Part shown: piece after piece, positions 1 through 9,200 of the stretch
Layout: each line of letters begins with the position of its first letter
How positions within the stretch are numbered: position 1 is the first letter of the stretch
Origin: Kitasatospora sp. NBC_00315
GTDB lineage: Bacteria > Actinomycetota > Actinomycetes > Streptomycetales > Streptomycetaceae
Direction: 5' to 3'
Assembly (NCBI RefSeq): GCF_041435095.1
Contig: NZ_CP108025.1
Span: forward strand, 1,364,001-1,428,000
DNA length: 64,000 nt
Made by a program: the position numbers and the translations under genes
The notes under the pieces: model-generated
The model's database searches: none
Told to the model about the DNA's origin: nothing
The model's input: only the letters and a program-made list of their open reading frames with translations

Positions 1-561
1 GTAGCCCTTGAGCAGCCAGGCGCAGTACGGAACCGTGGTGGTCGAGTAGACCAGGATCAGACCGACGTAGCTGTCCAGCAGGCCCAGCGAGGACAGGATG
101 GTGTACATCGGCACGATCAGCACGGCGATCGGGAACATCTGGGTGACCAGCAGGGACCACATCAGCGGGCGGTGGCCGGGGAAGCGCATCCGGGAGACCG
201 CGTAGCCGGTGGTCGCGGCGATCAGCACGCCGACCACCGTGGTGACGCCGGCGACCAGCATCGCGTTGCCGAACCAGGTGAAGAAGTCGGTGTGGAACAG
301 CACCGTGTCGTAGTTCGACAGCCCGATCTTGTCGAAGATGGCGCCGGGGTGGAGATAGTCGCTCTTGTCGGGGCCGAGCGAGATGAAGACGATCCACAGC
401 ACCGGGAAGAGCGCGATCAGGCTCGCCACGATCAGCGCGCCGTGCGACAGCGCCTTGGCCAGGGGGCTCAGTTCGCCGCGCCTGCGCGCTCGGGTCGTGC
501 TGACGGTCGGGATGCCGGATCCCGGCACGGTGATGGTCGGTCGTTCTGCGGTGGTGCTCAT
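1..561 (-). CDS. malG: Carbohydrate ABC transporter permease, MalG type (partial, runs off left edge)
   Basis: Inner-membrane permease of a binding-protein-dependent sugar importer, second of the two permease subunits. The visible 187 codons begin at an ATG (complement of 559-561) and remain open to base 1, so the C-terminal third, including the EAA loop that contacts the ATPase, is outside the window. A cytoplasmic Arg-rich N-terminus (about residues 1-35) is followed by a first membrane helix (ALIVASLIALFPVLWIVF) and more hydrophobic segments ending at LLKGY. It lies 73 bp behind malF and is the third gene of the order malE-malF-malG. Family assignment is strong; maltose/maltodextrin as substrate is inferred from the operator ahead of malE. 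No ATPase gene is visible, as expected if a shared MsiK-type ATPase energises it. Confidence 0.88.
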   Translation of the reverse strand, partial: MSTTAERPTITVPGSGIPTVSTTRARRRGELSPLAKALSHGALIVASLIALFPVLWIVFISLGPDKSDYLHPGAIFDKIGLSNYDTVLFHTDFFTWFGNAMLVAGVTTVVGVLIAATTGYAVSRMRFPGHRPLMWSLLVTQMFPIAVLIVPMYTILSSLGLLDSYVGLILVYSTTTVPYCAWLLKGY

Positions 562-634
562 CGGATGCCTGCCTTCTTGGCCGTCGTGGTCACGGGGATT
601 GCGCCGGTCGGACGCCTGGTCGACGGGGAGCCCG

Positions 635-1636
635 TCAGCCGTTCGCCTTCTCGTTGCGGGCCAGCCAGCGCCGGTAGAAGGAGGTGAAGACGATCAGGAT
701 GGAGAGCAGGATGACGCCGTAGGCGGCCGACTGGGCGTAGTCGCGGGGCTGCTGGCCGAAGCCGAGGCGGTAGGCCCAGGTGACCAGGAGCTGGGCGTCC
801 GATCCGCCCGAGCCGAAGAGCAGGAAGATCACGGCGAACTGGTTGAACGTCCAGATCACACCGAGCAGCACGACGGTGCTGGAGACGCTGCGCAGGCCCG
901 GCAGGGTCACGTGGCGGAATTGCTGCCAGGCGGTCGCGCCGTCCATCTCGGCGGCCTCGTACAGCTCGCCGGGGATCGACTGCAGACCGCCGAGCAGCGA
1001 GATCATCATGAACGGGACGCCGCACCAGGTGTTGACCAGGATCGCGGCCGCCTTCTGGGCCACCGGGTCGTCCAGCCAGCCGGGCTGCGGCAGGTGCAGG
1101 GTGGAGAGCACGGTGTTGACGGCGCCGCCGTCGGAGAGCATCAGCCGCCAGGAGAAGACCGTCACGAAGGTCGGCACGGCCCACGGCAGGATCAGCAGCA
1201 GGCGGTACGCGCCGCGGCCGCGCAGCTTCTGGTTGAGCAGCAGCGCGAGGCCGAGGCCGAGCGTGTAGTGCAGGCAGACGCAGATGACCGTCCAGGCGAT
1301 GGTCCAGGTGAAGTGCGACCAGAACCGGTCGTACGAGCCCGGGCCCCAGAGGATGTCGGCGTAGTTGTGCAGGCCCACGAAGTGGTACGAGGCCGGGATC
1401 CTGTTGACGCCGATCTGGCGCGCCGTGTTGAGGCTGGTGGCGTCGGTGAGGGTCATCCACATGCCCTCGGCGAGCGGGTACAGCACCAGCACGCCGAGTA
1501 CCACGACCACCGGCGCGATCATCGCGTAGGCGTACCAGTGCTTGCTGTACGAGCGCTTGAACCGCTCCACGAAGCCCGGGCGCGGTTCGCGCTCCCGGCT
1601 GCCCTTGCTGGGTGCACCCTGCACGGCGACTGCCAT
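635..1636 (-). CDS. malF: Carbohydrate ABC transporter permease, MalF type
   Basis: First permease subunit of the maltose-type importer; 333 aa, normal for actinobacterial MalF proteins that lack the large periplasmic loop of the enterobacterial form. Residues 1-35 are cytoplasmic and charged; about six membrane helices follow, the first near residues 38-60 (AMIAPVVVVLGVLVLYPLAE). The conserved permease loop is visible around residues 228-250 as EAAEMDGATAWQQFRHVTLP, the EAA...G motif that docks to the ATPase. The ATG start is backed by the AAAAGG-type site a few bases upstream. It sits between malE (138 bp gap) and malG (73 bp gap), all in one direction, so co-transcription is likely. Substrate identity is inferred from context. 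Confidence 0.9.
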   Translation of the reverse strand: MAVAVQGAPSKGSREREPRPGFVERFKRSYSKHWYAYAMIAPVVVVLGVLVLYPLAEGMWMTLTDATSLNTARQIGVNRIPASYHFVGLHNYADILWGPGSYDRFWSHFTWTIAWTVICVCLHYTLGLGLALLLNQKLRGRGAYRLLLILPWAVPTFVTVFSWRLMLSDGGAVNTVLSTLHLPQPGWLDDPVAQKAAAILVNTWCGVPFMMISLLGGLQSIPGELYEAAEMDGATAWQQFRHVTLPGLRSVSSTVVLLGVIWTFNQFAVIFLLFGSGGSDAQLLVTWAYRLGFGQQPRDYAQSAAYGVILLSILIVFTSFYRRWLARNEKANG

Positions 1637-1774
1637 TTGTTGACACCTTTTCGAGAGGTCCGCAGCCTCAACTCGGCGACTGCTGTTCGTACGAGGACGG
1701 CCGGAGTGCCCTCGGTCCCACGGCCGGTGGCCGTCCGGCCCGCCCTCGCGGGCTTGCCGGACGGCCGGGGGTGA

Positions 1775-3052
1775 CTACTTGCTGAAGTCGGGGAGGAGCT
1801 TGGCGTAGTCGGTGGCGATGGTGGTGAGGCCGTCCTGGGTGCTGGTGCCCTGGACGATCTTGCCGAGGTTGGTGCCGAGGGAGGCGAAGAGGGAGCTGTA
1901 CTCGGGGAGTTCGGGGCGGGGCTTGGCGGTGGCGAGGACGGCCTGGAAGCCGGCGATGCCGGGGTTGGCCTTGACGTCGGGGGTGAAGGCGTCGGCGCGG
2001 GTGGGGAGGGTGGAGTTCTTCTGGGCGATGAAGGACTCGCTGTCGGCGGAGGTCATGTAGGCGGCGAACTTCTCGGCGGCGGCCTTGTGGGCGGTGTCGG
2101 AGCCGGCGTAGACGGAGACGTTGTGGCCGCCGGTGGGGGCGCCGGCCTTGCCGGCGGTGCCGGCGGGGACGGGGGCGATGCCGAGGTTGTTCTTGTCGGT
2201 GAAGGCGGTGCCCTTGTAGATGTTGGTGACCTCCCAGGGGCCCTGGATGATGGCGGCGACCTTGCCGCTGTTGAAGGCGTCCATCATGTGGGCGTAGCCG
2301 TCGGAGGTGAGGTCGGCCTTGACGGTTCCGGGGGCGGTGAAGAGGGTCTTGTAGGTTTCGACGGCCTTGGCGGCTTCGGGGGTGGTGATGGTGATCTTCT
2401 TGCCGGTGGCGTCGACGGTGTCGGTGCCTTCGCCGAAGAGGAGGGGCATGGCGTAGTAGCCGTCGCCGGCGCGCATCCAGAAGCCGTCGACGCCGGCCTT
2501 GTCCTTGAGGGTGGCGGCGTCGGTCTTGAGTTCGTCCCAGGTGGTGGGGGCGGTGGTGATGCCGGCCTTGGTGAAGAGGTCCTTGTTGTAGAGCAGGCCG
2601 AGGGTGTCGGTGACCAGGGGGATGCCGTAGAGCTTGCCCTGGTACTTGGCCTGCTGGACGAGGCTGGGCTGGAAGGCGGCGGCGTCGGTGGCGGCGGGGG
2701 TGCCGTCGAGGGGCTCGAGGTAGCCGGCCTTGGCGAAGGCGGCGGTCCAGCCGACCTCGGAGCGGAAGACGTCGGGGGCGCCGGAGGCGCCCATCGCGGT
2801 CTGCAGCTTGTTCTGGGCCTGGTCGAACGGGACGCTGACGAAGTTGACCTTGATGTTCGGGTTGGCGGCCTCGAACTTCTTGGCGAGCTCCTGGTAGTTC
2901 GGCGCCTCGTTGGTGGCGTTCGAGGTGTCCCAGTAGGTGATGGTGACCGGGCCGGAGGCCTTGCTGTCCGAACCGGAGCCACTGCTGCCACAGGCTGCCA
3001 TCGAGACCGCGAGGGCCGCAACGAGGGCAGAGGCCGCGATGCCACGCCGCAT
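1775..3052 (-). CDS. malE: Extracellular sugar-binding lipoprotein of the maltose-type ABC importer
   Basis: 425-aa solute-binding protein that captures the sugar outside the membrane and delivers it to MalF/MalG. The chosen ATG (complement of 3050-3052) has AGGAG seven bases upstream and gives a classic lipoprotein signal peptide: MRRG, a hydrophobic stretch, then MAAC with Cys21 as lipidation site, followed by a Ser/Gly-rich linker. A longer reading upstream would place non-signal sequence ahead of this and is rejected. The body shows the family 1 solute-binding pattern (VTITYWDTSN near residue 36; GKLYGIPLVTDTLGLLYNKD near 140; AAIIQGPWEV near 260). The operator 136-156 bp upstream carries the CTTGCAG element known from Streptomyces maltose and amylase genes, which is the main reason for the symbol. 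Confidence 0.85.
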   Translation of the reverse strand: MRRGIAASALVAALAVSMAACGSSGSGSDSKASGPVTITYWDTSNATNEAPNYQELAKKFEAANPNIKVNFVSVPFDQAQNKLQTAMGASGAPDVFRSEVGWTAAFAKAGYLEPLDGTPAATDAAAFQPSLVQQAKYQGKLYGIPLVTDTLGLLYNKDLFTKAGITTAPTTWDELKTDAATLKDKAGVDGFWMRAGDGYYAMPLLFGEGTDTVDATGKKITITTPEAAKAVETYKTLFTAPGTVKADLTSDGYAHMMDAFNSGKVAAIIQGPWEVTNIYKGTAFTDKNNLGIAPVPAGTAGKAGAPTGGHNVSVYAGSDTAHKAAAEKFAAYMTSADSESFIAQKNSTLPTRADAFTPDVKANPGIAGFQAVLATAKPRPELPEYSSLFASLGTNLGKIVQGTSTQDGLTTIATDYAKLLPDFSK

Positions 3053-3187
3053 GAGAACTCCTAGAAGAAGGTGGGGGTGCCCGAGATGGTCGAGGACGGC
3101 GCATAATGGCTGTCCCGAGCCGACCGCGCCGTAGTGCCGCCGGGCTTGGGGAGGAACGTAACAGCGAAGCAATCCTCGCGGAAAGAG

Positions 3188-3208
3188 CTTGCAGCAAGTT
3201 TCTGCAAG
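3188..3208. promoter_or_regulatory. Candidate MalR-type operator ahead of malEFG
   Basis: A perfect 7-bp inverted repeat, CTTGCAG / CTGCAAG, with a 7-base spacer lies 136 bp upstream of the malE start. CTTGCAG is the element described at Streptomyces maltose/amylase promoters bound by the LacI-type MalR repressor. It is nested inside a wider 9-bp inverted repeat, GAACGTAAC at 3154-3162 and GTTACGTTC at 3220-3228. No malR gene is adjacent in this window, so the regulator would be encoded elsewhere. Confidence 0.7.
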
Positions 3209-3382
3209 ATCCTGCGATCGTTACGTTCGCGTGTCCCCGGCGTAGCCGCGCGGTTGTCTCTCGATGACGGACCCGCCGTCGGATGCCCTGCTCGGCGCAC
3301 CCGTGGACAGCGCCGCCACCCGGCGGGCGCCCGCGAAACCCCTTGCACGCCATCGGTCGCCCCGCGCGCCGGGGCTTCATTG

Positions 3383-3496
3383 TCATGCTGCGGACCGCTG
3401 CCCTTCATGCGCTCCGTCCGCACCGAGCTGCTCCGGCGCGGGGTGCCCGCCGGATCCGTCCACTACGAGGTGTTCGGCCCGGACCTCTGGCTCGCC

Positions 3497-3505
<9 letters not shown>
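3383..3505 (+). pseudogene. 3' remnant of a flavohaemoprotein (nitric oxide dioxygenase) gene
   Basis: The reading frame ending at the TGA of 3503-3505 encodes SCCGPLPFMRSVRTELL and then a tail with HYEVFGPDLWL. This matches the extreme C-terminus of the NAD(P)-binding reductase domain of bacterial flavohaemoproteins (CGPLPFM...VR..L...GVP...IHYEVFGPDLWL). Upstream, the same frame shows no globin or FAD domain and no family similarity, so only the last 40 or so residues survive. I read it as a deletion remnant rather than a working gene; a frameshifted or much diverged longer relic upstream cannot be excluded by eye. The convergent regulator next door may once have governed it. Confidence 0.6.
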
Positions 3506-3559
<54 letters not shown>

Positions 3560-3599
3560 GCCTCCCCCCGCGCCCCGCCTGCTCCCGTGCGGCGGGGCG

Positions 3600-4301
3600 T
3601 CAGGCGTTCGGCGGCGCGATGACGATCGAGCAGATCCCGGGGGCGGAGAACGGCCGCAGCGTGACACCGCCGGGGCGGCCGGCCCGTTCGGCCAGCGCGT
3701 CCAGCAGGCCCCGGTGCACGGCGCAGACCACCTCCGGGTGACGCTCGGCGTTCGCCAGGAACGGGCAGCTGTGCAGCCGTACCTCGGCGCCGTCCGGCGT
3801 CGACTCCGGCGCGAATCCCCAGCCTTCGGCCTCGGCCAGCACCCGCCGCGCCAGCTCCCGGCCGCTCGCCGGCCCGGGCTCGGCTCCGGTACCGGCTCCG
3901 ATACCGGGCTCGGCTCCGGTGCCGGGCTCACCGGCGGATCCCGCGCCCCACCGCCGGCCGGCCTCCTCGGCGCGCGCGGAGCGCTCCTGCGCACCGGCGC
4001 CGTAGCCGAGCGCGAGCACCTCGACCAGCCTCCGGTACGCCGTCAGCTGTTCCCGCTCGGGGGCCGCCGCGTACCGCAGCCTGGGCCGCCCGCGCCCGGC
4101 GGCCGGCTCCCGCCGCACCTCGACCAGACCGGCCTCGACCAGGGCGGTGAGGTGATGGCGCACGGTGGTGACGTGCAGCTCCAGCGCCTCGCCGAGCTGC
4201 CCGACGTCCAGCGGCCCGGGCGCCTCGGTCAACGTGGCCAGCAGGGCCCGCCGGGCCGGCGCGGCGAGCGCCTTGTGCACACCGGGGTCACTGCTGTCCA
4301 T
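3600..4301 (-). CDS. ArsR-like winged-helix regulator with C-terminal cysteine domain
   Basis: 233-aa DNA-binding protein. Residues about 8-75 form a winged helix (HKALAAPARRALLATL, then ELHVTTVRHHLTALVEAGLV as recognition region, then an Arg/Gly wing). A low-complexity Gly/Ala/Glu/Pro stretch near 120-145 links it to a C-terminal domain with three cysteines at about 179 (HSCPF), 193 (VCAVHRGLL) and 224 (GICSIV). This layout resembles predicted Fe-S or metal-sensing members of the ArsR/DeoR groups that sit beside nitric-oxide detoxification genes in actinobacteria. The flavohaemoprotein fragment just downstream fits that pairing, so a redox or NO response is a reasonable inference, not shown. 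ATG start at 4301; the GNAT gene diverges 51 bp away. Confidence 0.75.
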   Translation of the reverse strand: MDSSDPGVHKALAAPARRALLATLTEAPGPLDVGQLGEALELHVTTVRHHLTALVEAGLVEVRREPAAGRGRPRLRYAAAPEREQLTAYRRLVEVLALGYGAGAQERSARAEEAGRRWGAGSAGEPGTGAEPGIGAGTGAEPGPASGRELARRVLAEAEGWGFAPESTPDGAEVRLHSCPFLANAERHPEVVCAVHRGLLDALAERAGRPGGVTLRPFSAPGICSIVIAPPNA

Positions 4302-4352
4302 GGCGCCATATTACGGTGGCCGGTCCGCCGGCCGGCCGGGAAGACTGGGCGG

Positions 4353-4898
4353 ATGCGCATCAGATCCGCCACCAGGGACGAACTGCCGCTGCTCCGGGAG
4401 ATCGAGTGGGCGGCCGGGGAGTGCTTCCGGGCCGTCGGCATGCCCGAGATCGCCGACGACGAGCCGCTGTCCGTGACCGAACTCGCCCGGTACCTGGACA
4501 CGGGCACCGCGCTGGTCGTGGTGGACGCGGACGACCGGCCGGTGGCCTACCTGATCGCCGTGCCGGTCGACGGCGCCCTGCACGTCGAGCAGGTGTCGGT
4601 GCACCCGGCCCACGCCCGCCGGGGCCTGGGCCGCGCGCTGATCGACCACCTGGCCGCGCACACCGAGGCCGCCGCGCTGACCCTGACCACCTTCGCCGAC
4701 GTGCCCTGGAACGCCCCGTACTACGAGCGGTGCGGATTCCGCCCGCTGGCCGCGGCCGAGGTCACCCCCGGCCTGCGGGAGATCCGCCGGCAGGAGGCGG
4801 CGCACGGCCTCGACCGCTGGCCGAGGCTCTGCATGCGCCGTGACCTGCACCGCCTCCCGGCGGACGGACCGGCTCCGGCGGAGCCGCCCGTCAGCTGA
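4353..4898 (+). CDS. GNAT family N-acetyltransferase
   Basis: 181-aa acetyl-CoA-dependent acyltransferase. The fold signature is clear: a first strand and helix (IRSATRDELPLLREIE), the central strand LHVEQVSVHP, and the acetyl-CoA pyrophosphate loop ARRGLGRALI near residues 88-97 (R/Q-x-x-G-x-G/A pattern). WNAPYYERCGF near 128-138 is the usual C-terminal strand-helix-strand. The substrate cannot be predicted. ATG at 4353 follows GGGCGG. The gene diverges from the regulator to its left, and its last eight bases overlap the end of the convergent mutarotase gene. Confidence 0.85.
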   Translation: MRIRSATRDELPLLREIEWAAGECFRAVGMPEIADDEPLSVTELARYLDTGTALVVVDADDRPVAYLIAVPVDGALHVEQVSVHPAHARRGLGRALIDHLAAHTEAAALTLTTFADVPWNAPYYERCGFRPLAAAEVTPGLREIRRQEAAHGLDRWPRLCMRRDLHRLPADGPAPAEPPVS

Positions 4899-6048
4899 CG
4901 CTCAGACGCAGCACCGTGGTCGAACGGAACTCCTCGCCCGGCCGCAGCACGGTGCTCGGGTACTCCGGCCGGTTCGGGGAGTCGGGGTGGTGCTGGGTCT
5001 CCAGCGCGATGCCGGAGTGCGGCCCGTAGGCCGTGCCGGACGCGCCGGTGACCGCGCCGTCGAAGCTGTTGGCGGTGTAGACCTGCAGGCCCGGCTCGGT
5101 GGTGAGCACCTCCAGGGTGCGACCGCCCGCCGGGTCGTGGAGCAGGGCCGCGCGGGTCGCCCCGCCGTCCTCGGCGCGGGCGCGCAGCACCCAGTTGTGG
5201 TCGTAGCCGCCGCCCGCGAGCTGCGGGTGGCCGTCGTGGATGGACTCGCCGACCCGCCGGGCGGTGGTGAAGTCGAACGGCGTGCCGCTCACCGGCTCGT
5301 AGGGCCCGTACGGGATCTGCCGGTCGTCGACCGGGGTGTACGCGTCGGCGTCGAGGGTGAGCAGGTGGCCCAGGATGTCCCCGTTCCCCTCGCCCGCCAG
5401 GTTGACGTACGCGTGGTTGGTGAGGTTGACCACCGTGGCGCGGGTCGTGGTCGCACGGTAGGAGATGGTCAACTCCCCCGTGGCGGAGAGGGTGTAGGCC
5501 ACGCTGACGTCGAGCGCGCCGGGAAAGCCCTGGTCCCCGTCCGGGCTGTGCAGGTGGAACCGGACCCCGCCCGGGCCCCGGCCGGGCGGGACGATCTCCT
5601 CGGCCTGCCAGATCCGGTTGGCGAAGCCGTCCGGGCCGCCGTGCAGGGTGACCCCGCGGCCGGTGGGGGCGAGTTCGTGCGCCTCGCCGTCCACGGTGAT
5701 CCGGCTGTCGGCGATCCGGTTCGCGTAGCGGCCCACGGTGGCGCCGTAGTACCGGGCCGGGCCGAGCACGTCGGCCAACCGGTCGCTGCTGAGCAGGATC
5801 TGGGCGCTCACGCCGTCACGGTCGGGTGCCCACAGGGTGTGCAGGGTCGCGCCGAGCGACAGGACGGACGCCTCGTACGGGCCGGCCCGCAAGGTCCAGC
5901 GCTCGATGGCGGCGTCGCCGCCGGGCTCGAACGGCTCGCAGCGCACGGACGTCCCCGGGTGCTCCTCGCCCCCTTCCGCCACAGCCTGCTGCACCGCCTC
6001 CGTGTGCTTCACGTCCGTGCCCTGCACGTCCGCCCGGTGCGTCGCCAT
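4891..6048 (-). CDS. galM: Aldose 1-epimerase (galactose mutarotase)
   Basis: 385-aa cytosolic enzyme that interconverts alpha and beta anomers of aldohexoses. Family motifs are present: FANRI and LHGG carrying the first catalytic His (about residue 120), NHAYVN with the second His (about 190), GYDHNW near 270, and ALETQHHPDSPN containing the catalytic Glu (about 345). An upstream ATG at 6084 is possible, but the one at 6048 has GAGGAG eight bases before it and gives the usual N-terminus, so it is preferred. No other galactose genes are nearby, so it may be a housekeeping mutarotase. It overlaps the GNAT gene tail-to-tail by 8 bp. Confidence 0.9.
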   Translation of the reverse strand: MATHRADVQGTDVKHTEAVQQAVAEGGEEHPGTSVRCEPFEPGGDAAIERWTLRAGPYEASVLSLGATLHTLWAPDRDGVSAQILLSSDRLADVLGPARYYGATVGRYANRIADSRITVDGEAHELAPTGRGVTLHGGPDGFANRIWQAEEIVPPGRGPGGVRFHLHSPDGDQGFPGALDVSVAYTLSATGELTISYRATTTRATVVNLTNHAYVNLAGEGNGDILGHLLTLDADAYTPVDDRQIPYGPYEPVSGTPFDFTTARRVGESIHDGHPQLAGGGYDHNWVLRARAEDGGATRAALLHDPAGGRTLEVLTTEPGLQVYTANSFDGAVTGASGTAYGPHSGIALETQHHPDSPNRPEYPSTVLRPGEEFRSTTVLRLSVS

Positions 6049-6222
6049 GACCTGCTCCTCAGTGGTCGCCGGGGCTCGCCGCAACGGCTGCCCCGCGTCG
6101 AATTCTGTTCGAGTCTGAGCGATCCTGTCGCCCCACCGGCAAGCCTAGCGGCGCGGCGGGCCCGGGGCGTCGTCCGTCCACACCGCGACCCGCCGCACCG
6201 CGGCCCGCCGCACCGGCCGCGC

Positions 6223-9200
6223 TCAGTCCGGCGTCCCGGACTCCTCCGGCGTCCCGGGCTCCTCGGACGTCCCGGGCAGACCCGACGTCAGGCCGAGGGC
6301 GGCGGCGAGCCCCTCCGGGCCGGTGCCGGTCTTGCGGTGCACCGCGGCGAGCCGACGGTGGACCATGCTCAGCGGCACGCTCAACTGCTGGGCGATCCGC
6401 TGGGCCGGGAGGCCCTTCACGGCCAGCGTGGCCACCTCCCACTCCGGGGCGCTCAACGCGTCCTTGCTGACCGTCCGCAGCCGGTTGGGACGCAGCCCGG
6501 ACTTGGCCAGCTCCCGGCGGGCGCGGCCCACCAGGCCGTCCGCGGCGCAGTGCTGGGCGAGCTCGATGCCCTGGTAGAGGTACTCGGCCGCGTCGTCCAG
6601 CCGGCCGACCCGGCGCAGCGCGCAGCCCAGGTCGACCAGTGCGACGGCGTGCTCGTAACCGGCCGGCGACTGACCGAGGTGGCTCACCGCGCGCTCCAGC
6701 AGCTCCACCGCCTTCGGTCCGTCGGCGATCTCGGCGTGCAGCCGCAGGGCGATGCCGATCGCGGACGCGGTGCCGAAGGCCTCCGCCCGGGCCACCGACT
6801 CCTCGGCCAGCTCCCAGGCCCGCTTGGGGTCCTCCTTCGCCAGTGCGACCGCGAGGTGCCCGGCCCAGGGCGCCCAGACGGTGTTGTGCCAGCCGCGTTC
6901 GGTCAGCCTGGCCCCGGCCAGCTTGAGTTCGGCCGCGGCCGGCCCGTGCCAGCCCTTGGCGAGCAGCAGCTTGCCGTACAGGGACGCCGCGTCCGGCAGC
7001 ACCATCGCGGTCGCGTGGTAGGGCGGGCGGAAGTGGTGCTTCTCCGCCAGCTCCCAGGCCTCCTCGGTCCGGCCGCGGGCGATCAGGGTGTCCACCAGCA
7101 CGCCGACGGCGTCCCACTCCAGCGGCAGGCCGGGCGCGATCCGCTCGGAGAGCCGCAGTGCCCGGCGCAGGAAGTCCTCGGCCTCGGCGAGCAGGCCGCG
7201 ACGGAACCGGGTGAGGCCCATCAGGAAGTAGCCGAAGCCGCGGTGCGCGCCGCTCCAGCCGGCCAGCTCGAACTCCATGATGGCGTCCGAGAAGAGCCGT
7301 TCGGCGAGCGCCAGCCGGTCGGTGTACGTGAAGGTGAGCCCGATGATGGCGGGCAGCTCGAAGCCCCAGGTGGTGCCGGTCCACTCCAGGCCGTCGGGCA
7401 GGCGGCCGCCGTCCAGGGCCTCCTCGACCAGCGAGAGCGCCACGGTCGCGGGCTCGCCGCGCAGGGTGAGGTCCCAGGCCCGGATCGCGAGGACGGCGCG
7501 GTCGGCGGTGCCCTGGCCGGTGAGGCCGCGCCAGAGTTCCTCCAGCCGGTGGGAGCGCGCCGGGCCGTCCTCCTCGTCCTTGCGGAAGGCCTGCCAGACG
7601 AAGGACGCCGCCTCCAGCCGCAACCGGCCCGCCGCGTCCTCGGTGCGTCCGATCTCGTCCCGGCAGACCCGGGCCGCCTCGGCCAGTTCGCCGTTGTGGG
7701 CGAGCACCTCCGAGAGCCGGAAGGTGGCGTCCACCCGCAGTTCCGGGCGCAGTCCCTCGTCCGGGTCGAGGGCGAGCCGCAGCTGGTTGGCGGTCGAGGC
7801 CGGGTCCGTGAGCAGCGCGGAGCAGCCGAGTTCGTAGAGCACCTCGGCGCGGTCCTCCTCCTCCGGCGGCTCGTCCAGGGCGCGGCGCAGACAGGCCTGG
7901 GCCGCCTCCGGCGCGCCGATGGCGAGGTGTTCGTTCGCGGCCCGCCGCAGCTTGCGCACCGTGCGGTCGTCGCCCTCGGGGTGCGTGGCGACCAGGTGGC
8001 GGGAGGCGGCGATCAGGCCGAGACCGGCGTTCTCGATCGCGGTGAACGCGACGCCGTGCATGCCCGTCCGGGTGGCGTCCGGCATCGTCCGGTAGATCGA
8101 GGTGCCGATCAACGGGTGGACGAACTCCAGCTTCCCGCCGGGCATCTGGATCAGCACACGGTGCTTGCGCAGCGCCTTGATGGCGTCACTCGCGGCCTCC
8201 CTGCTGAGCGCCGAGATGCGGGTGGCCAGGTCCACGTTGATGTCGGTGCCGAGCAGCGCGGCGGCCCAGGCGAAGCGCAGGGTGCTGGTGCCGAGCTTGT
8301 CCAGCCAGGTCTTGAGCGTCATGCCACGGGCCTCGGCCGCGAGCTCGGCCAGGACGCCGGCGTTCTCCTCGACCGGCTCCAGCTCCTGGTCGACGATCCG
8401 GCCGAGCAGCGCGGTGGCGTCGTACGGGTTGCCCCGGGTGACCGTCCAGAGCGCGTAGCAGAACGCCTCGTCGGCCTCGGCCCCGAGCGCCTCCCGGACG
8501 ATCTCGGACATCGAGGCCGGGGTGAGGGCGCGCAGCTCGTGCCCGCGGGTGACCTGGCCGGCGATGGCCTGCTGGAACGGCAGCGCGTCCGGGGTGAACT
8601 CGTCACCGTCGCGGTAGGCCATGACCAGCAGCACCGGCAGTTCGCGGGATCGGACGGCGAAGGCGGCCAGCCAGCTCAGCGACTCCAGGTCGGCCCAGTG
8701 CAGGTCGTCGATGATCATGACGAGCGGGGCACGGCGCGGGGCGAGCTGGGTGAGGACGTAGTCCAGACCGTCCCTGATGCCCTGCGGGTCGATGGCGACC
8801 GCCTCGCTGCCGGGGCGGAAGAGACCGATGGCGGGGCCGACGGTGTCGTACCAGTTGCCGAAGACCTCGTTGCGCTCGGATTCGGTGAGGCCGCCGAGCA
8901 CCGGCTGCAGGAGCTGACGCAGGACGTGGTACGGCTCGGTGTACTGCTGCTCGCCGCCTCGGGCGAACAGGACGGTGCAGCGCTCCCGGGTGTGGGCGCG
9001 GCGCCGGACCTCGTGCAGCAGCGTCGTCTTCCCCAGACCGGCCCGGCCGGAGAAGATCAGCAGTTCGCCGATCTCGGTACCGCCGGCCGCGAACTCCCGG
9101 CAGAGCTTGTCGACCGCGAGCTCGGCCGAGCGGACCTCCGACTCGCGGTCGCGCAGCCGGGTGTGGCTCTCGGGGTGGTCAGTCCTGTCGGCGCCCTCGG

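Noticed and set aside
3134..3382. Plus-strand frame upstream of the flavohaemoprotein remnant read as a full gene
   Set aside because: Residues before SCCGPLPF show no flavohaemoprotein similarity, and the frame crosses the malE control region.
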